The translations under genes and the position numbers were made by a program. This document shows, piece by piece, positions 63,318 through 64,000 of a stretch of 64,000 nucleotides of DNA (position 1 is its first letter; every line of letters starts with the position of its first letter). This DNA comes from Gallionella sp. (GTDB taxonomy: Bacteria > Pseudomonadota > Gammaproteobacteria > Burkholderiales > Gallionellaceae), in NCBI GenBank assembly GCA_024641025.1, contig JAHEDW010000132.1, positions 1 to 64,000 of the forward strand. The letters run 5' to 3'. Below the pieces are notes generated by a model that saw only the letters and a program-made list of their open reading frames with translations, did no database searches and had not been told where the DNA came from.

Positions 63318-63488
63318 TTAGGGCTTCTTAGGAGTGGTGTATGGAACTTCTTTCTGGTGTGGTTCCCAGGTAGTTTCATAGCCAACAAAAAATTGTCCTG
63401 GCGTAATCTCTTTCTGACGAGTTGTCACGTGGAATGCGTGACCATCTGGAACCTTGGGACGGGTAAAAGGCTTCTTGTCATCACTCAT
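63318..63488 (-). CDS. Small hypothetical protein (56 aa), not in the ORF track
   Basis: MSDDKKPFTRPKVPDGHAFHVTTRQKEITPGQFFVGYETTWEPHQKEVPYTTPKKP*; AGGAG upstream; lies between the HIT gene and a minus-strand terminator. Confidence 0.6.
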   Translation of the reverse strand: MSDDKKPFTRPKVPDGHAFHVTTRQKEITPGQFFVGYETTWEPHQKEVPYTTPKKP

Positions 63489-63573
63489 AATCATTTCTCC
63501 TTACTGGTTGAAAACGGGAGGAATTTCAACAGCGTTGCCAGCCCCTCCCACTTAACTGACGAAATTATACTAT

Positions 63574-63987
63574 CTAGCGCGTGTAGTGTCCTTTCTTTGG
63601 AATCACATGGCGCACGCCCCCTTGTGGATTCTCGACATCACCCTGGTAGCGCGGAATGATGTGTATATGGACATGGAATACACTTTGCCCGGCCGCCGGT
63701 CCTACGTTAACGCCGATGTTGTAACCATCAGGCTTGAATTCCTCGTCCAGTCGCATACGTTCCTCGGTGATCAGCCTCATGCAGGCATTGACCTCTTCAG
63801 GCGTCAGGTCGAAAAAGCTTGCTACATGGCGACGTGGGATAACCAGGGTATGGCCCGGGCTCACCGCGTAGGTATCACGCGCGCTGTACGCCAGTTCATG
63901 CTCCAGTGATACACCACGCGGGTCTTTGCAGAACAGGCATGGATTGTTCGGATCTCGCTTTTTTTCTGCTTTTTCTATAGCCGACAA
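63574..63987 (-). CDS. HIT-family protein (TTG start within window)
   Basis: CLFCKDP; SPGHTLVIPRRHVASFFDLTPEE; GQSVFHVHIHIIPRYQGD. Confidence 0.93.
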   Translation of the reverse strand: MSAIEKAEKKRDPNNPCLFCKDPRGVSLEHELAYSARDTYAVSPGHTLVIPRRHVASFFDLTPEEVNACMRLITEERMRLDEEFKPDGYNIGVNVGPAAGQSVFHVHIHIIPRYQGDVENPQGGVRHVIPKKGHYTR

Positions 63988-64000
63988 ACTTAAACTCCCA

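Overview
This 64 kb window looks like a betaproteobacterial chromosome segment. I infer a Gallionellaceae/Nitrosomonadales-like host from gene content and style only; no search was run. The conserved backbone is thrS-infC-rpmI-rplT-pheS-pheT-ihfA-merR (about 30.4-37.7 kb). Next to it is an almost complete type II secretion operon on the minus strand, in the order gspG-H-I-J-K-L-M-N-D-E-F-C (30.1 to 18.2 kb). It is interrupted by an oppositely oriented outer-membrane beta-barrel gene between gspK and gspL. The first ~13 kb is accessory-like: a decayed IS110-family transposase, an rsgA-like GTPase, a tRNA 3'-end fragment (possible att scar), a truncated PAS protein, two methyltransferases, a GT2/outer-membrane exopolysaccharide-like pair and assorted secreted proteins. 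Other modules are a QseBC-like two-component system, a secreted protein with two CxxCH motifs and a TQTT-repeat linker, CsgG + DUF799 lipoproteins beside a NarXL-like two-component system with a Cys-rich sensor, a thioredoxin/TolC/HlyD-adaptor trio with no pump gene, an MscS/MgtE-like/MgtE operon, bacteriohemerythrin, a histone-H1-like repeat protein, a DsbA/DsbB-like pair, tRNA-Arg(TCG) and a HIT protein. Reading beyond the ORF track showed several hidden items: a decayed YfcE-like phosphoesterase, a lipoprotein gene split by an in-frame TGA, the full extent and two lesions of the IS110 transposase, a non-AUG start for infC, a possible thrS attenuator, and an unlisted 56-aa ORF. No CRISPR array or rRNA was seen. 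I found no clear-cut new defence system. The best candidates for new biology are the CxxCH/TQTT protein, the beta-barrel gene inside the gsp operon, the candidate IS110 bridge-RNA region and the thrS leader.
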